DNA of 53,566 nt from Negativicutes bacterium (lineage in GTDB: Bacteria; Bacillota_C; Negativicutes; Sporomusales_B; JARLHX01): contig JARLHY010000149.1 of NCBI GenBank assembly GCA_031292015.1, forward strand, positions 1-53,566, read 5' to 3'. The position numbers were made by a program, and so were the translations under genes. Positions 16,042-24,281 of this stretch are shown here, piece after piece. A model generated the notes under the pieces. That model ran no database searches and was not told the origin of the DNA. It saw only the letters and a list, made by a program, of their open reading frames with translations. Position 1 is the stretch's first letter. Every line of letters starts with the position of its first letter.

Positions 16042-17571
16042 GTGGGCAAAGGGCGGTTCATTCTGATCTTTTTGGTTCTGCTGCTGACGATGATCGTGGT
16101 TCCGATGGCTACGGGTGCTGCGCAGACACTCTCGTTCTCGTTGTCCATAAGTGACGGTGACGTCACCACTTCCCTGCAGCCCTTCCTCGCGCTCCGGATT
16201 TTGGACAGGCGGGTGATCTTATCCGATATCAAAATCACCCTGGATGGCAGCCAGGTTGCCGCAGCCTTTGACAAATCCGCCAACTTCGCCTGGTATGTTC
16301 CCAATAAACCGCTGGCGACGGGGAATCATGTCGTCAAATTCACGATATTCTCTCCTGGTTACAAGCCCACAGAGGCCAGTATCCGTTTCACCGTCGTCAG
16401 CGGCGGTCCGGCGCCGGCGATCATCGACAACGAAGTCACCGCCGCCATCGCGGCGGCGAACGATTGGCGGGCCGAAGCGGGTCTGGCGCCGCTTCAGGCC
16501 AATTACAATCTGACGGTCAGTGCCCAGCGCCACGCAAACTACCTGTATATCAATAACGGCTTCAGTCATTTTGAAGATCCGGGCAAGCCTGGCTTCAGCG
16601 GCAAATTTGTCAGGGAAAGAGCGATGATGGCCGGTTTTGTGGGCCTCAGCGTTGACGAAGTCGGCACAAGCGAATCATGGCCAGTCGAAGCGGCCGTCCG
16701 GCGGCTCGCCGACGCGCCCTATCATCGCCTGGCCTTCATGGATCCCAACCTGCAATTCGTCGGCGCCGGGGTCAACTGGGATACCAACGGTCAGGGAACA
16801 GCCTCGGTGTTTTTGGAAATGGCTGCAATGAAGCCGGCCGCAGATGATCGGATCATGGTCTATCCATATCCCGGCCAGACCAACGCGCCGATCGCGTGGC
16901 AAGACTTTGAAATACCCTCGCCGCTGCGTTTTTCTCTCAAACAGACCGGGGCGATGGTGGGCTACCCGGTATCGGTGAGTATTCACGACGACCAGACCGC
17001 AGAGCTGCGTACCGTCTATGCCCAGATGACGGACGAGAAGGGCGGCGCGGTGCCGGTCTATATCGTCGACTCCTCGCTGGAGAATGACAAGGTGTTTGGC
17101 CAGGATCGCAAGACCGATCTGATCCTGATACCGAAGAAACCGCTGACCCCCGGCACGAGATATAGCGTCCAGGTGAAGCTTATCAGGGTGCTAGTCACCG
17201 GGGAAACCCAGCCCCGGGAGATCAAATGGTCCTTTGCGACAGATCCCGTCTTCTTCGTTCGCTTCGCCCGGATCGTCTCCCTTAATGGAACAGACTATTT
17301 TCAGGCCCTCAGCGACCACGGCGATGTGCCTGACTTGACCTATTTCCTGTCAGATCATGACCGGTTGCTGCGGGTGGTACGCGACGGGCAACATTACAGC
17401 TACAGCGGCGAGAAGCTGCCTAACGGCGTCTATCGCCTGGAGGTATTCAGCAAGATTTTTGGCCAGGCCAAGGTATTCGAAGCGGTAATCGACGGTCCGC
17501 CGGAAAAGCGTCAGGTGAAGCTTCGGCCCCTCGACGAGCCGCCGAGGATGACCCCGGACGCCAGCCCGTAA
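16042..17571 (+). CDS. Secreted CAP/SCP-domain protein
   Basis: The start is GTG 16042, 7 nt after GGAGG; the TTG one codon earlier is closer than optimal. The roughly 509-residue protein has a signal peptide (about 1-27, ending near ATGAAQ). A beta-rich N-terminal domain of about 90 residues follows, then a CAP (SCP/PR1) domain at about 130-265 containing NDWRAEAGLAPLQ, SAQRHANYLYINN and YHRLAFMDPNLQFVGAG. A C-terminal all-beta region resembles Ig-like surface modules. CAP proteins are extracellular; bacterial members include spore-coat and envelope proteins such as YkwD, with no single biochemical role. The gene stands alone before a strong terminator. The function here is unknown. Confidence 0.82.
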   Translation: MGKGRFILIFLVLLLTMIVVPMATGAAQTLSFSLSISDGDVTTSLQPFLALRILDRRVILSDIKITLDGSQVAAAFDKSANFAWYVPNKPLATGNHVVKFTIFSPGYKPTEASIRFTVVSGGPAPAIIDNEVTAAIAAANDWRAEAGLAPLQANYNLTVSAQRHANYLYINNGFSHFEDPGKPGFSGKFVRERAMMAGFVGLSVDEVGTSESWPVEAAVRRLADAPYHRLAFMDPNLQFVGAGVNWDTNGQGTASVFLEMAAMKPAADDRIMVYPYPGQTNAPIAWQDFEIPSPLRFSLKQTGAMVGYPVSVSIHDDQTAELRTVYAQMTDEKGGAVPVYIVDSSLENDKVFGQDRKTDLILIPKKPLTPGTRYSVQVKLIRVLVTGETQPREIKWSFATDPVFFVRFARIVSLNGTDYFQALSDHGDVPDLTYFLSDHDRLLRVVRDGQHYSYSGEKLPNGVYRLEVFSKIFGQAKVFEAVIDGPPEKRQVKLRPLDEPPRMTPDASP

Positions 17572-17611
17572 CAACAGTCTTCCTGCCATGAAGAGACGCT
17601 CTATATGCAAC

Positions 17612-17640
17612 AAAGACCAGGCCCGAAGGCCTGGTCTTTT
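17612..17640. terminator. Bidirectional intrinsic terminator
   Basis: AAAGACCAGGCC (17612-17623) pairs perfectly with GGCCTGGTCTTT (17628-17639) around a CGAA tetraloop. It lies between the convergent CAP-domain and TRAP genes and has T/A runs on the appropriate sides. Confidence 0.92.
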
Positions 17641-17678
17641 GCGCTTCATCTTGTTGTCGCAGCCGCGCCGAATCGCTG

Positions 17679-18701
17679 CTACTTTTTGGCCCGCAGGGCG
17701 TCGATACCGTCAAGAATATCTTTACCGATTTCTCCCTCCAGCGTCTTCCAGATCGGTTTGGTTCTTTCCATGAAGGGCTGGGTGTCCACTTCGTTGAACT
17801 TCATCCCCTGGGCTGTCAGCTTCTGAACAGCGTCGGCCTGGGCCTTCTGGAACAGGTCGCTTTCGTATTTCTGCGATGCCACCGCTTCATCCATCAGCAA
17901 TTTTTGTATTTCCGGGGGCAGTTTCTCAAAGGATTTCAGGCTCGCGATGACCATGTTGGGGGCAACGAATTGTTTGGTGTAGGAATAATAAGGACAGACT
18001 TCGTGCATCTTGAAGGCTATGACCGTGGCGGGGGAGTTCTCCCAGCCGTCCAGTACGCCCGACTGGAGAGCGTTATACACGGCGCCTTGGTCCATCGGCG
18101 TCGCGATGGCCCCCATCATGTTAATGGTATCCACGAAGGTTTTGGCAGGCATAACCCGGATTTTCAGGCCCTTGAGATCGTCGGGGGTGTTGATTGGGCC
18201 CTTTTTAGTGGTAATACTGCGAAAACCCGTCCACTGCAGCGCCATTCCCTTCAGGCCGCTCTTTTCAAGATCCTTCATCAGGCTTTGGCCGATCGGCCCG
18301 TTGACAGCCTTCAGCATATGTTCTTCGGACTCAAAAACATACGGCAGCGCAAACACCTGCCACCGGGGGGCGAAGGCCGACATCATGCTGGCGTTAACAT
18401 CAGCCATGTCAATGGTGCCCATCTTCAGTCCTTCAATAATGTCCCGTTCCTGGCCGAGGGTACCATTATTGAACACCGTGATTTCTACTTCGCCTTTGCT
18501 CTTTTCTTTGATATTTTTAGCATACTGAATCATGGCATCTGCCACAGGATAGCCTTCCGGCAGGCCTGTCGCCAGCTTCAGCTTATACTTCGGACCCTCC
18601 GCCGCTTTCGGGGCATCGGCCTTTTGGCCGCAGCCGCTGAGCAGCGCGGCCAGGGAAAAGACGGCTACCATCATCACTACAATCCATTTGCGTTTCGTCA
18701 A
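17679..18701 (-). CDS. dctP: TRAP transporter solute-binding protein (DctP family)
   Basis: The lipoprotein signal ends in LLSGC (lipobox Cys about residue 24). The DctP fold then opens with LKLATGLPEGYPV and includes the segment KGLKIRVMPAKTF, whose Arg binds the substrate carboxylate in this family. Length, about 340, is typical. A GGAGG motif directly touches the ATG at 18710, which would not allow initiation. The TTG at 18701, 9 nt further on, is well spaced and is proposed as the start. The membrane subunits DctQ and DctM are absent from both sides, so partners must be elsewhere. Linkage to a YiaK-like reductase suggests a sugar acid ligand, as for YiaO. Confidence 0.9.
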   Translation of the reverse strand: MTKRKWIVVMMVAVFSLAALLSGCGQKADAPKAAEGPKYKLKLATGLPEGYPVADAMIQYAKNIKEKSKGEVEITVFNNGTLGQERDIIEGLKMGTIDMADVNASMMSAFAPRWQVFALPYVFESEEHMLKAVNGPIGQSLMKDLEKSGLKGMALQWTGFRSITTKKGPINTPDDLKGLKIRVMPAKTFVDTINMMGAIATPMDQGAVYNALQSGVLDGWENSPATVIAFKMHEVCPYYSYTKQFVAPNMVIASLKSFEKLPPEIQKLLMDEAVASQKYESDLFQKAQADAVQKLTAQGMKFNEVDTQPFMERTKPIWKTLEGEIGKDILDGIDALRAKK

Positions 18702-18810
18702 TTTTCTCATCCTCCGTTTTTTTGAATTAGCCGGACCGCCTGCATACGCCCTGGTACCACCCCGCCCTCATTGTCACTGGTCCGCCTGTCGATACTCGGT
18801 ATACCTGTCC

Positions 18811-19803
18811 TCAAGCCTTCTTTGCCTTACGGTAAGAATCCAGCATTTTATCCAGGACCGCGGTGGTCCTGGCCGCACTGGCCGCGTCACTGGGGCATTT
18901 GCCCACTCCGTTCAGTTCGTCCACGATCGACTGAATAAGCGGTTGCTGTACATGCTGGGGATTAGGACAGGAAAACTCCTGTACCCCGGCCCGGGTTTTC
19001 ACAACTATCGGTTTGTCCGAAAAAAATTCGAACATGATTTTCCCTTCCGAACCCTCGATCTCCACCTCGTCGCGCTGTTCAAAACAGGTAAAGCACCAGC
19101 TCCCTGTTCCCTGCACGCCGGTAGCGGTTCGCCAGACGGCTGTCACAATGTCTTCCACGTCATAAAGGTCGGCCTGGTTGCCGGCTATGCCATATACCTC
19201 GACCACAGGCCCAAAGATAAAATCAATAATATCCATCTGATGCACGCCCATGTCCAGGCAAATGCCGCCGCCGGCGATAGCGGGCAGCAGCCGCCACGGC
19301 AGCTTGTCCCGGTCATACTCCTCCGGCTCGGGTGGCCGGTGCAGCGTGACATGAACGCTGCGAACCGCGCCGATCGCCTTGCCGTCCACCAGTTCCTTTA
19401 CTTTCAGGAATCTGGCCATGGCCCGGCGGTAAAAAGCCACAAACAGCGGCGTGCCCGCCCGCTTAGCGGCGACGATCATCTCCTGGCAGTCTTCGTAACA
19501 CTCGGCCATCGGTTTTTCCACGTACGCGGCTTTGCCGTACTGCGCGCACAGCAGCGCGTACTGTTTGTGAAAAGCCGGCGGTGTGGCCACATATACCGCG
19601 TCCACCTCCGCATCCAGCAGCATTTCTTCTGCCGTAGCATAGACTTTCGGCACGCCATGACGCCTGGCGTAGTCTTGCGCCCGCCCGGCCGTGGGGCTGT
19701 AAACCCCCAGCAGCATCGAATTGTCAGCTTTATAAAAACCAGGTCCGCTTTTCACTTCGGCGACAGACCCGCAGCCGATCATTCCCCAGCGAATGGTTCT
19801 CAT
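18811..19803 (-). CDS. Gfo/Idh/MocA family oxidoreductase
   Basis: This 330-residue NAD(P)-dependent oxidoreductase begins with the Rossmann motif WGMIGCGSVAEVKSG, which includes the cofactor glycines. The family hallmark EKPMA (about residue 95) follows, with its Lys in the active site. The C-terminal half is the usual alpha/beta substrate domain, with a GGICLDMGVHQMDI segment that supplies catalytic Asp and His. The family oxidises or epimerises cyclic and open sugars, inositols and their derivatives. It is third in a minus-strand LacI-reductase-oxidoreductase-TRAP operon, 44 bp after the reductase. GAGGG precedes the ATG by 6 nt. A role in converting a sugar acid taken up by the TRAP system is likely; the substrate is unknown. 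Confidence 0.92.
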   Translation of the reverse strand: MRTIRWGMIGCGSVAEVKSGPGFYKADNSMLLGVYSPTAGRAQDYARRHGVPKVYATAEEMLLDAEVDAVYVATPPAFHKQYALLCAQYGKAAYVEKPMAECYEDCQEMIVAAKRAGTPLFVAFYRRAMARFLKVKELVDGKAIGAVRSVHVTLHRPPEPEEYDRDKLPWRLLPAIAGGGICLDMGVHQMDIIDFIFGPVVEVYGIAGNQADLYDVEDIVTAVWRTATGVQGTGSWCFTCFEQRDEVEIEGSEGKIMFEFFSDKPIVVKTRAGVQEFSCPNPQHVQQPLIQSIVDELNGVGKCPSDAASAARTTAVLDKMLDSYRKAKKA

Positions 19804-19847
19804 CCTCTTCCCTCTTTCTCTCCCTGATCAGAGCCCGGCGGCGCTTC

Positions 19848-20849
19848 TCACAGGGACAGGATTTTCTGCCATACTTCTTCGTGAACCGGAATGCCGTTGG
19901 CCAGATTGTCGGCCCGGGTCTTCTCTTCCATCTGGCCCGGATAGAAGATACCGGCCTTTTCATCAACCTTTTCCGAGCCCAGTATGTCCTGGATGACGCT
20001 GTTGACCGACCGGCTCAGAAATTCGCTGCCGGCGATGTTGACCGCGTCGATGGCGATAAACATCTGGGACAGACTGTATTCATCCGCGCTGAGTTTGCCT
20101 ACTTCATGGGTCGAATTTCCGCCGGACAATACCGCTGCTATCACATCCAGGAGAACGGAAAGGCCTGATCCCTTCCAGAAGCCCACCGGCAGCGGCCGCC
20201 AGGTTTTCAATATTTCAGCCGGATCCTGCGTCAGCTCGCCCTTTGTGTCAAAGCCGCCCGGCACCGGCAGCAGCTTATGATTCATTTGGCATTCTTCCAT
20301 TTTCCCGTAGGAAAATTGCGCTACAGCCATATCCACAACCACATGCCCCTCGGCTCTCGGTACCGCGAAAATTATCGGATTGTTGCCGATGCGGCAGTCT
20401 TTCCCGCCCCAGACCGGCATGTTGGGCATTGTGTTGGTCCAGCAGATTCCAACGCAGCCGGCCCGGGCGGCCTGCCACCCGTATGCTCCGCCCCTCATCC
20501 AGTGGTTGGTGTTCCCCAGGGCCACCGCCCCGATGCCGAATTGCCGCGCCAGGCCGACAGCCCGGTCCATCGACAGTTTCGCATTGACATTGCCCATCCC
20601 CAGATTGCCGTCCCAGCGTTCGAAAGCCCCTTTGCTCAAAACAAGGCTGGGGACCGCGTTGATGTTTATGTATCCTTTGCCGATGTATTCAATCACTCGG
20701 GGAAACCGGTTGACCCCGTGGGAATAAATCCCGTCACAGCTATTTTCCGTAAAAAGCTCCGCCGACAAGTCGGCCTGTTCCTCATTGAATCCTTTGGCCA
20801 GCAGCACCCGCTTAAACTCTTTCTTCATGTCTTCGTACTTGATTCTCAC
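19848..20849 (-). CDS. YiaK/DlgD-like reductase (malate/L-lactate dehydrogenase family)
   Basis: The GTG start follows AAAGGAG by 8 nt. The 333-residue protein is close, from recollection, to E. coli 2,3-diketo-L-gulonate reductase along its whole length. Shared segments include SHGVNRFPR (with the catalytic His near residue 44), GNTNHWMRGGAYGWQAA, GICWTNT, and GFWKGSGLSVLLD near the C-terminus. These enzymes reduce 2-oxo acids with NAD(P)H using an unusual non-Rossmann fold. In E. coli the partner transporter is the TRAP system YiaMNO, and here a DctP protein lies in the same operon. That supports 2,3-diketo-L-gulonate or a related keto-aldonate as substrate. A LacI operator half lies directly upstream. 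Confidence 0.9.
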   Translation of the reverse strand: MRIKYEDMKKEFKRVLLAKGFNEEQADLSAELFTENSCDGIYSHGVNRFPRVIEYIGKGYININAVPSLVLSKGAFERWDGNLGMGNVNAKLSMDRAVGLARQFGIGAVALGNTNHWMRGGAYGWQAARAGCVGICWTNTMPNMPVWGGKDCRIGNNPIIFAVPRAEGHVVVDMAVAQFSYGKMEECQMNHKLLPVPGGFDTKGELTQDPAEILKTWRPLPVGFWKGSGLSVLLDVIAAVLSGGNSTHEVGKLSADEYSLSQMFIAIDAVNIAGSEFLSRSVNSVIQDILGSEKVDEKAGIFYPGQMEEKTRADNLANGIPVHEEVWQKILSL

Positions 20850-20864
20850 CGCAACGTCTCCTTT

Positions 20865-20880
20865 TATGTTTATCGATTTC
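20865..20880. promoter_or_regulatory. Predicted LacI-family operator half-site before the reductase gene
   Basis: The 16-mer TATGTTTATCGATTTC lies in the 45-bp gap between the lacI stop and the reductase start. It is repeated exactly, in inverted orientation, at 21970-21985 in the lacI promoter region. It is an obvious second binding position for the same regulator. Confidence 0.7.
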
Positions 20881-20894
20881 TATCCGAACTTCTC

Positions 20895-21920
20895 CTATTG
20901 GCCGATGGTCGTAGAGCCTCTGACCACCAGCCGGCTGGCGAGTTCGATCACCTTGGGTTTTGCCGTCCGGTTCCTCTCCAGGCGATAGATCAGCCTGTTT
21001 ACGCATTCCGTGCCCACTGCGTAAGAAGGCTGGGCAATAGCAGTTATTCCCGGACCGATCAGCGCAGCCCAGGGCCAGTCGTCAAACCCGCAGATCCCAA
21101 GGTCCCTGGGAATACGCAGCTTGAGCTTGTCGACAGCGCTGAGAATATTAAGCATGACAACGCCGTTGCCGGCAAAAATCGCCTTCGCCTCGCCGGCGCC
21201 GCTTCCGGCGAATTCCCCGACCATCTTTTCCACGCTTGCCGCGTCATTTGTGTCAATCTGGTAAGTTTGCGGTCTGATGCACAGTTCCTGGCATGTCTGT
21301 TGATAGGCTCTGTTCCGCAGAATCCTTGTGCCAACCTTGCCGATGGTTTCGGTAAAGAAAGCGATCCTGCGAAAGCCCTCGCCGGCAAGGTAACGGATGA
21401 CTTCAGCCGTGGAGCGCTGGTCGTTCGTTTTTACCGTGTCAAGCGCCGTGGGGAAAGTGGGCCGGTCGGCCAGAACCACCGGCACATGGTTTTGGGCAAT
21501 ATCCAGCAAAAAATCGCTGCATTCGCCGGTGGTATGGACAATCAGGCCTTCCACCCGCTGGTCGATCATTGACAGGATATATTCCTGCTCCTTTTGCGGA
21601 TCGTTGTCCGTATTGGCGATCAGCACCTGATAACCGAAACTTTTGCATTGATCACTGATCCCTTTGACCAATATCGAAGATATGGGGCTGCCGATGTCGG
21701 CCATGATCACGCCGATCAGCCTGCTTTTGTTCAGCCTCAGACTGCGGGCCAGATTGTTGGGACGGTAGTTCAGCTCTTCGATGACAGCCTGTATCCTTTT
21801 CTGCGATTCTGCCGACATAAACTCGTACTTGCCGTTCAGGTAACGCGAAACAGTCGTTTTCGATACCCCGACCTGTTTGGCTACATCCCCTATCGTAACT
21901 TTACCTGTCATCCCGCCCAT
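20895..21920 (-). CDS. LacI family transcriptional regulator
   Basis: The 341-residue protein starts with a LacI helix-turn-helix (residues 7-30, VTIGDVAKQVGVSKTTVSRYL) and a hinge helix (NYRPNNLARSLR). A periplasmic-binding-like core begins LIGVIMADIGSPISS and ends with an effector and dimer region containing GICGFDDWPWAALIGPGIT. GAGGA precedes the first ATG; a second ATG three codons later is possible. It is the first gene of the sugar-acid operon and has a perfect palindromic site just upstream, so autoregulation and control of the downstream reductase, oxidoreductase and TRAP genes are expected. It resembles the KdgR/GntR-type LacI group, but the effector cannot be read. Confidence 0.94.
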   Translation of the reverse strand: MGGMTGKVTIGDVAKQVGVSKTTVSRYLNGKYEFMSAESQKRIQAVIEELNYRPNNLARSLRLNKSRLIGVIMADIGSPISSILVKGISDQCKSFGYQVLIANTDNDPQKEQEYILSMIDQRVEGLIVHTTGECSDFLLDIAQNHVPVVLADRPTFPTALDTVKTNDQRSTAEVIRYLAGEGFRRIAFFTETIGKVGTRILRNRAYQQTCQELCIRPQTYQIDTNDAASVEKMVGEFAGSGAGEAKAIFAGNGVVMLNILSAVDKLKLRIPRDLGICGFDDWPWAALIGPGITAIAQPSYAVGTECVNRLIYRLERNRTAKPKVIELASRLVVRGSTTIGQ

Positions 21921-21951
21921 AACGATTCCTCTTCAATCATCGATTTTCAGG

Positions 21952-21986
21952 CTATGTTTATCGTTTACCGAAATCGATAAACATAG
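21952..21986. promoter_or_regulatory. Predicted LacI-family operator in the lacI promoter region
   Basis: Perfect 12-bp arms CTATGTTTATCG (21952-21963) and CGATAAACATAG (21975-21986) are separated by 11 bp and lie 32 bp upstream of the lacI start. The right arm extended inward matches the 16-mer before the reductase gene. Confidence 0.85.
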
Positions 21987-22164
21987 ATTGTCACCACTAT
22001 GATATCAATTATATTTTATCCATCCAACCTTCAGTTATGGTAATTTAGGCAAATTTGCGCTGACTAGCTTCATATTATACCTAATATCTCCCTGACAGTA
22101 CTATTTTTTGAAAATTCATTCTCAGAACATGGTTAACCCCTGCCACCAAAGTGCCCACAAACCA

Positions 22165-22200
22165 CAAAAAGACACTTACCTGCATTCAGGATAAGTGTCT
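22165..22200 (-). terminator. Intrinsic terminator after the glycosyltransferase gene
   Basis: AGACACTTA (22170-22178) pairs with TAAGTGTCT (22192-22200), and read on the minus strand the stem is followed by five T. It lies about 70 bp after the glycosyltransferase-like stop. The rest of the 350-bp gap 21921-22270 holds the lacI operator and no gene. Confidence 0.8.
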
Positions 22201-22270
22201 GGAAGAACGTTCGCCTGCCATGCCTGGCTATAAGTCACCAGACATGAACGATACCGCACAACAATTCAGG

Positions 22271-23863
22271 TCAGTTGCTTGGATTATTATAATGAATCCA
22301 TATATCGAAATATCGGGTTCGCGCGGTGAGTCGGTAGTTTTGGAAAAAAGCTTCTCGGAAGGACTCATCAAACTCATGAATCGCGAAAGGAGTATTATCC
22401 GCTGGAATAAGCCAAATCTTGACTGCTCCTTCTTTCACTTTATCAATAGTCGCATCTGGTACCGGTAATCCGGTGCCACGCATGTCGCCAAGCGCCACTT
22501 TATCGACAAGGTAGGGGTTGCCATGGAAAACCAATAAAACCGCATAATCACGATAGGCTTGCAATGACCGTTCTTCTCCATATCCGACTTCCATGGTCAT
22601 GCCGGAATATAACTTTTCTATCGATAAGAGCTCTTGTATGACTGCCGCTCGATCCCCGTTAGATTTCGGCTTAATTAATGATATTGACTTCCCAACTCCG
22701 CTGATGGTAACCAATATCAGTAGTGCAATCAAAAATGCCCGGCTCAGGTTGATCGCCAAACGGGTTCTGATCAACCCGGCCCGCTCACCAGTTTTTGCCC
22801 TTATATCGGCTGCCAGCAGGGACATTATGTAGATATAAACAGGTATATACGGCATTAAGTGGTTTGTGCCACTTCCCGGTTTTGATCCAACAATGGCTGG
22901 GACGATCAAAGAACCCAGGAGAATAAGTATTATAGTCCTGTGTTGCTGGTAAAACCGTCTTAGGTTAATCTTACCAATGACTCCGACGGCGACCCCAATC
23001 ATGCTTAATTCAAAAACAAGAACAACTTTAGCCAGGACATTCCCCAGACTGATTCCCATATGAGCAGACTGGGTCAACCATAACATATAATTTACAAAAG
23101 AAACTTGTGGCAACAAAAATGGCCCAATTGCCACTGACATTGCCACGGCAGCGATCGCCACAAGGCTCCGCCGGTTTAATTGCTGATAGGCAATCAAGAT
23201 AATGGGAAGAAGGTAAAATATGCCGTGAACCTTTAGGTTGATAATCAGCCCTAGCGAAATTCCGGTCCCCAGTATTATCAGCAACCTATTACGGGCTGTC
23301 GTGACAATATACATACTGACCGTCACACAAAGTAACATCAAAGAGTCTGGGCGGGCGGCAAAGGAATAATGCCAGTGCAACAAGAGCCAGCTTTCCAACC
23401 CTACTAGCCACAAAGCATCTTGTTTTTTGACAAGTTTGGATAACCACAGCCACGAGAACAGAATCACTAAAAACAGCGCAAGAACATTCGCCAGCTTAGC
23501 TGTCATGTAACTCGGCCCCAGTAATTTCATGACGCCACCGATAACCAGGTATATATTAGGCCCATGCTGTAAGCTGTAGCGATCAGCGGCATCGAGCGCG
23601 GTATAGAGCGGGCACCCTTTATAAAGAAGCCAAGATACAGCGGAAAAAGTAACCTCACCCTGTTCACTGAACCCGTCCCATCGTAAATATAAAAGGCCCG
23701 CCGCGACGGCAAGCATAATGCCCGACAAGGCCCAAATAGTTAACAACCATCGAATTGGTTTATCAGCTTTTCCCAGTGGTCCGATCTCTCTCACCTGCGA
23801 TTTCGTTGTATGCTCTATAAATTCAAATAGCCGGCTTTTCTGTCTTCTAAAATAGTTTTCCAA
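22271..23863 (-). CDS. GT-C/GT39-like membrane glycosyltransferase
   Basis: The 530-residue protein has about ten to eleven predicted membrane helices between residues 38 and 400 and a soluble C-terminal end. The first extracytoplasmic loop contains EQGEV with acidic residues. The segments SLQHGPNIYLVIGGVM and HWHYSFAARPDSLML also resemble dolichyl- or polyprenyl-phosphate-mannose type transferases (GT39, ArnT-like). Such enzymes move a sugar from a lipid carrier to a protein, lipid or glycan on the outer face of the membrane. No ribosome binding site is visible before the TTG at 23863, so the start is uncertain. The gene is monocistronic, is more AT-rich than its neighbours and could have been acquired. 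The substrate is unknown. Confidence 0.72.
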   Translation of the reverse strand: MENYFRRQKSRLFEFIEHTTKSQVREIGPLGKADKPIRWLLTIWALSGIMLAVAAGLLYLRWDGFSEQGEVTFSAVSWLLYKGCPLYTALDAADRYSLQHGPNIYLVIGGVMKLLGPSYMTAKLANVLALFLVILFSWLWLSKLVKKQDALWLVGLESWLLLHWHYSFAARPDSLMLLCVTVSMYIVTTARNRLLIILGTGISLGLIINLKVHGIFYLLPIILIAYQQLNRRSLVAIAAVAMSVAIGPFLLPQVSFVNYMLWLTQSAHMGISLGNVLAKVVLVFELSMIGVAVGVIGKINLRRFYQQHRTIILILLGSLIVPAIVGSKPGSGTNHLMPYIPVYIYIMSLLAADIRAKTGERAGLIRTRLAINLSRAFLIALLILVTISGVGKSISLIKPKSNGDRAAVIQELLSIEKLYSGMTMEVGYGEERSLQAYRDYAVLLVFHGNPYLVDKVALGDMRGTGLPVPDATIDKVKEGAVKIWLIPADNTPFAIHEFDESFREAFFQNYRLTARTRYFDIWIHYNNPSN

Positions 23864-24281
23864 TAATACAGCATAAAAAAATCATAGGATAAATTACAAT
23901 TATTCCCTTTATTTTCTTTCTACCAGATTTTCCCACGTAAGGGTAAATCCGTTTCCCCAAGTCCTTATATTGAACTTCACTTATTACACCTCATCAGACC
24001 TCGCCGTTCATCCTTTCCGCTTGAAGTCGATACCTGGTTTCGCATCAACGGTTGGATTGCAGACAATTTATTACATTTTAAAATCGGGGCCTGAAAAATC
24101 GCTGAAAATTAAAATCCAACATCTAAGATATAGCTTTCCCTGTCCATAAAGCGTCTTGTACAGCCAAAAACCGGTATCATTGTACAATACCGGTTTGACT
24201 TGCTTGGTTTGCCTATTACGGCGGTTGTTGTCTTTAAACTTTCAGACGGTCCGTTTTCTCAAATTCTTTTTGTCCTCCGCC
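23864..24281. other. Intergenic region upstream of the glycosyltransferase gene
   Basis: These 418 bases are AT-rich and hold no credible gene. They contain the terminator of the sensor kinase operon (24166-24196) and must hold the promoter of the glycosyltransferase gene, which I could not place. Nothing else stands out. Confidence 0.5.
24166..24196 (-). terminator. Intrinsic terminator of the two-component operon
   Basis: AAACCGGTAT (24168-24177) pairs perfectly with ATACCGGTTT (24187-24196) over a 9-nt loop. On the minus strand the stem leads into a run of T, 86 bp after the histidine kinase stop. Confidence 0.85.

Noticed and set aside
18688..19827. 379-codon plus-strand frame opposite the Gfo/Idh/MocA gene
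   Set aside because: Antisense shadow; His/Arg-rich translation without family resemblance.
20277..21572. 431-codon plus-strand frame opposite the reductase and lacI genes
   Set aside because: It crosses two real genes and their operator gap in antisense. No recognisable domain.
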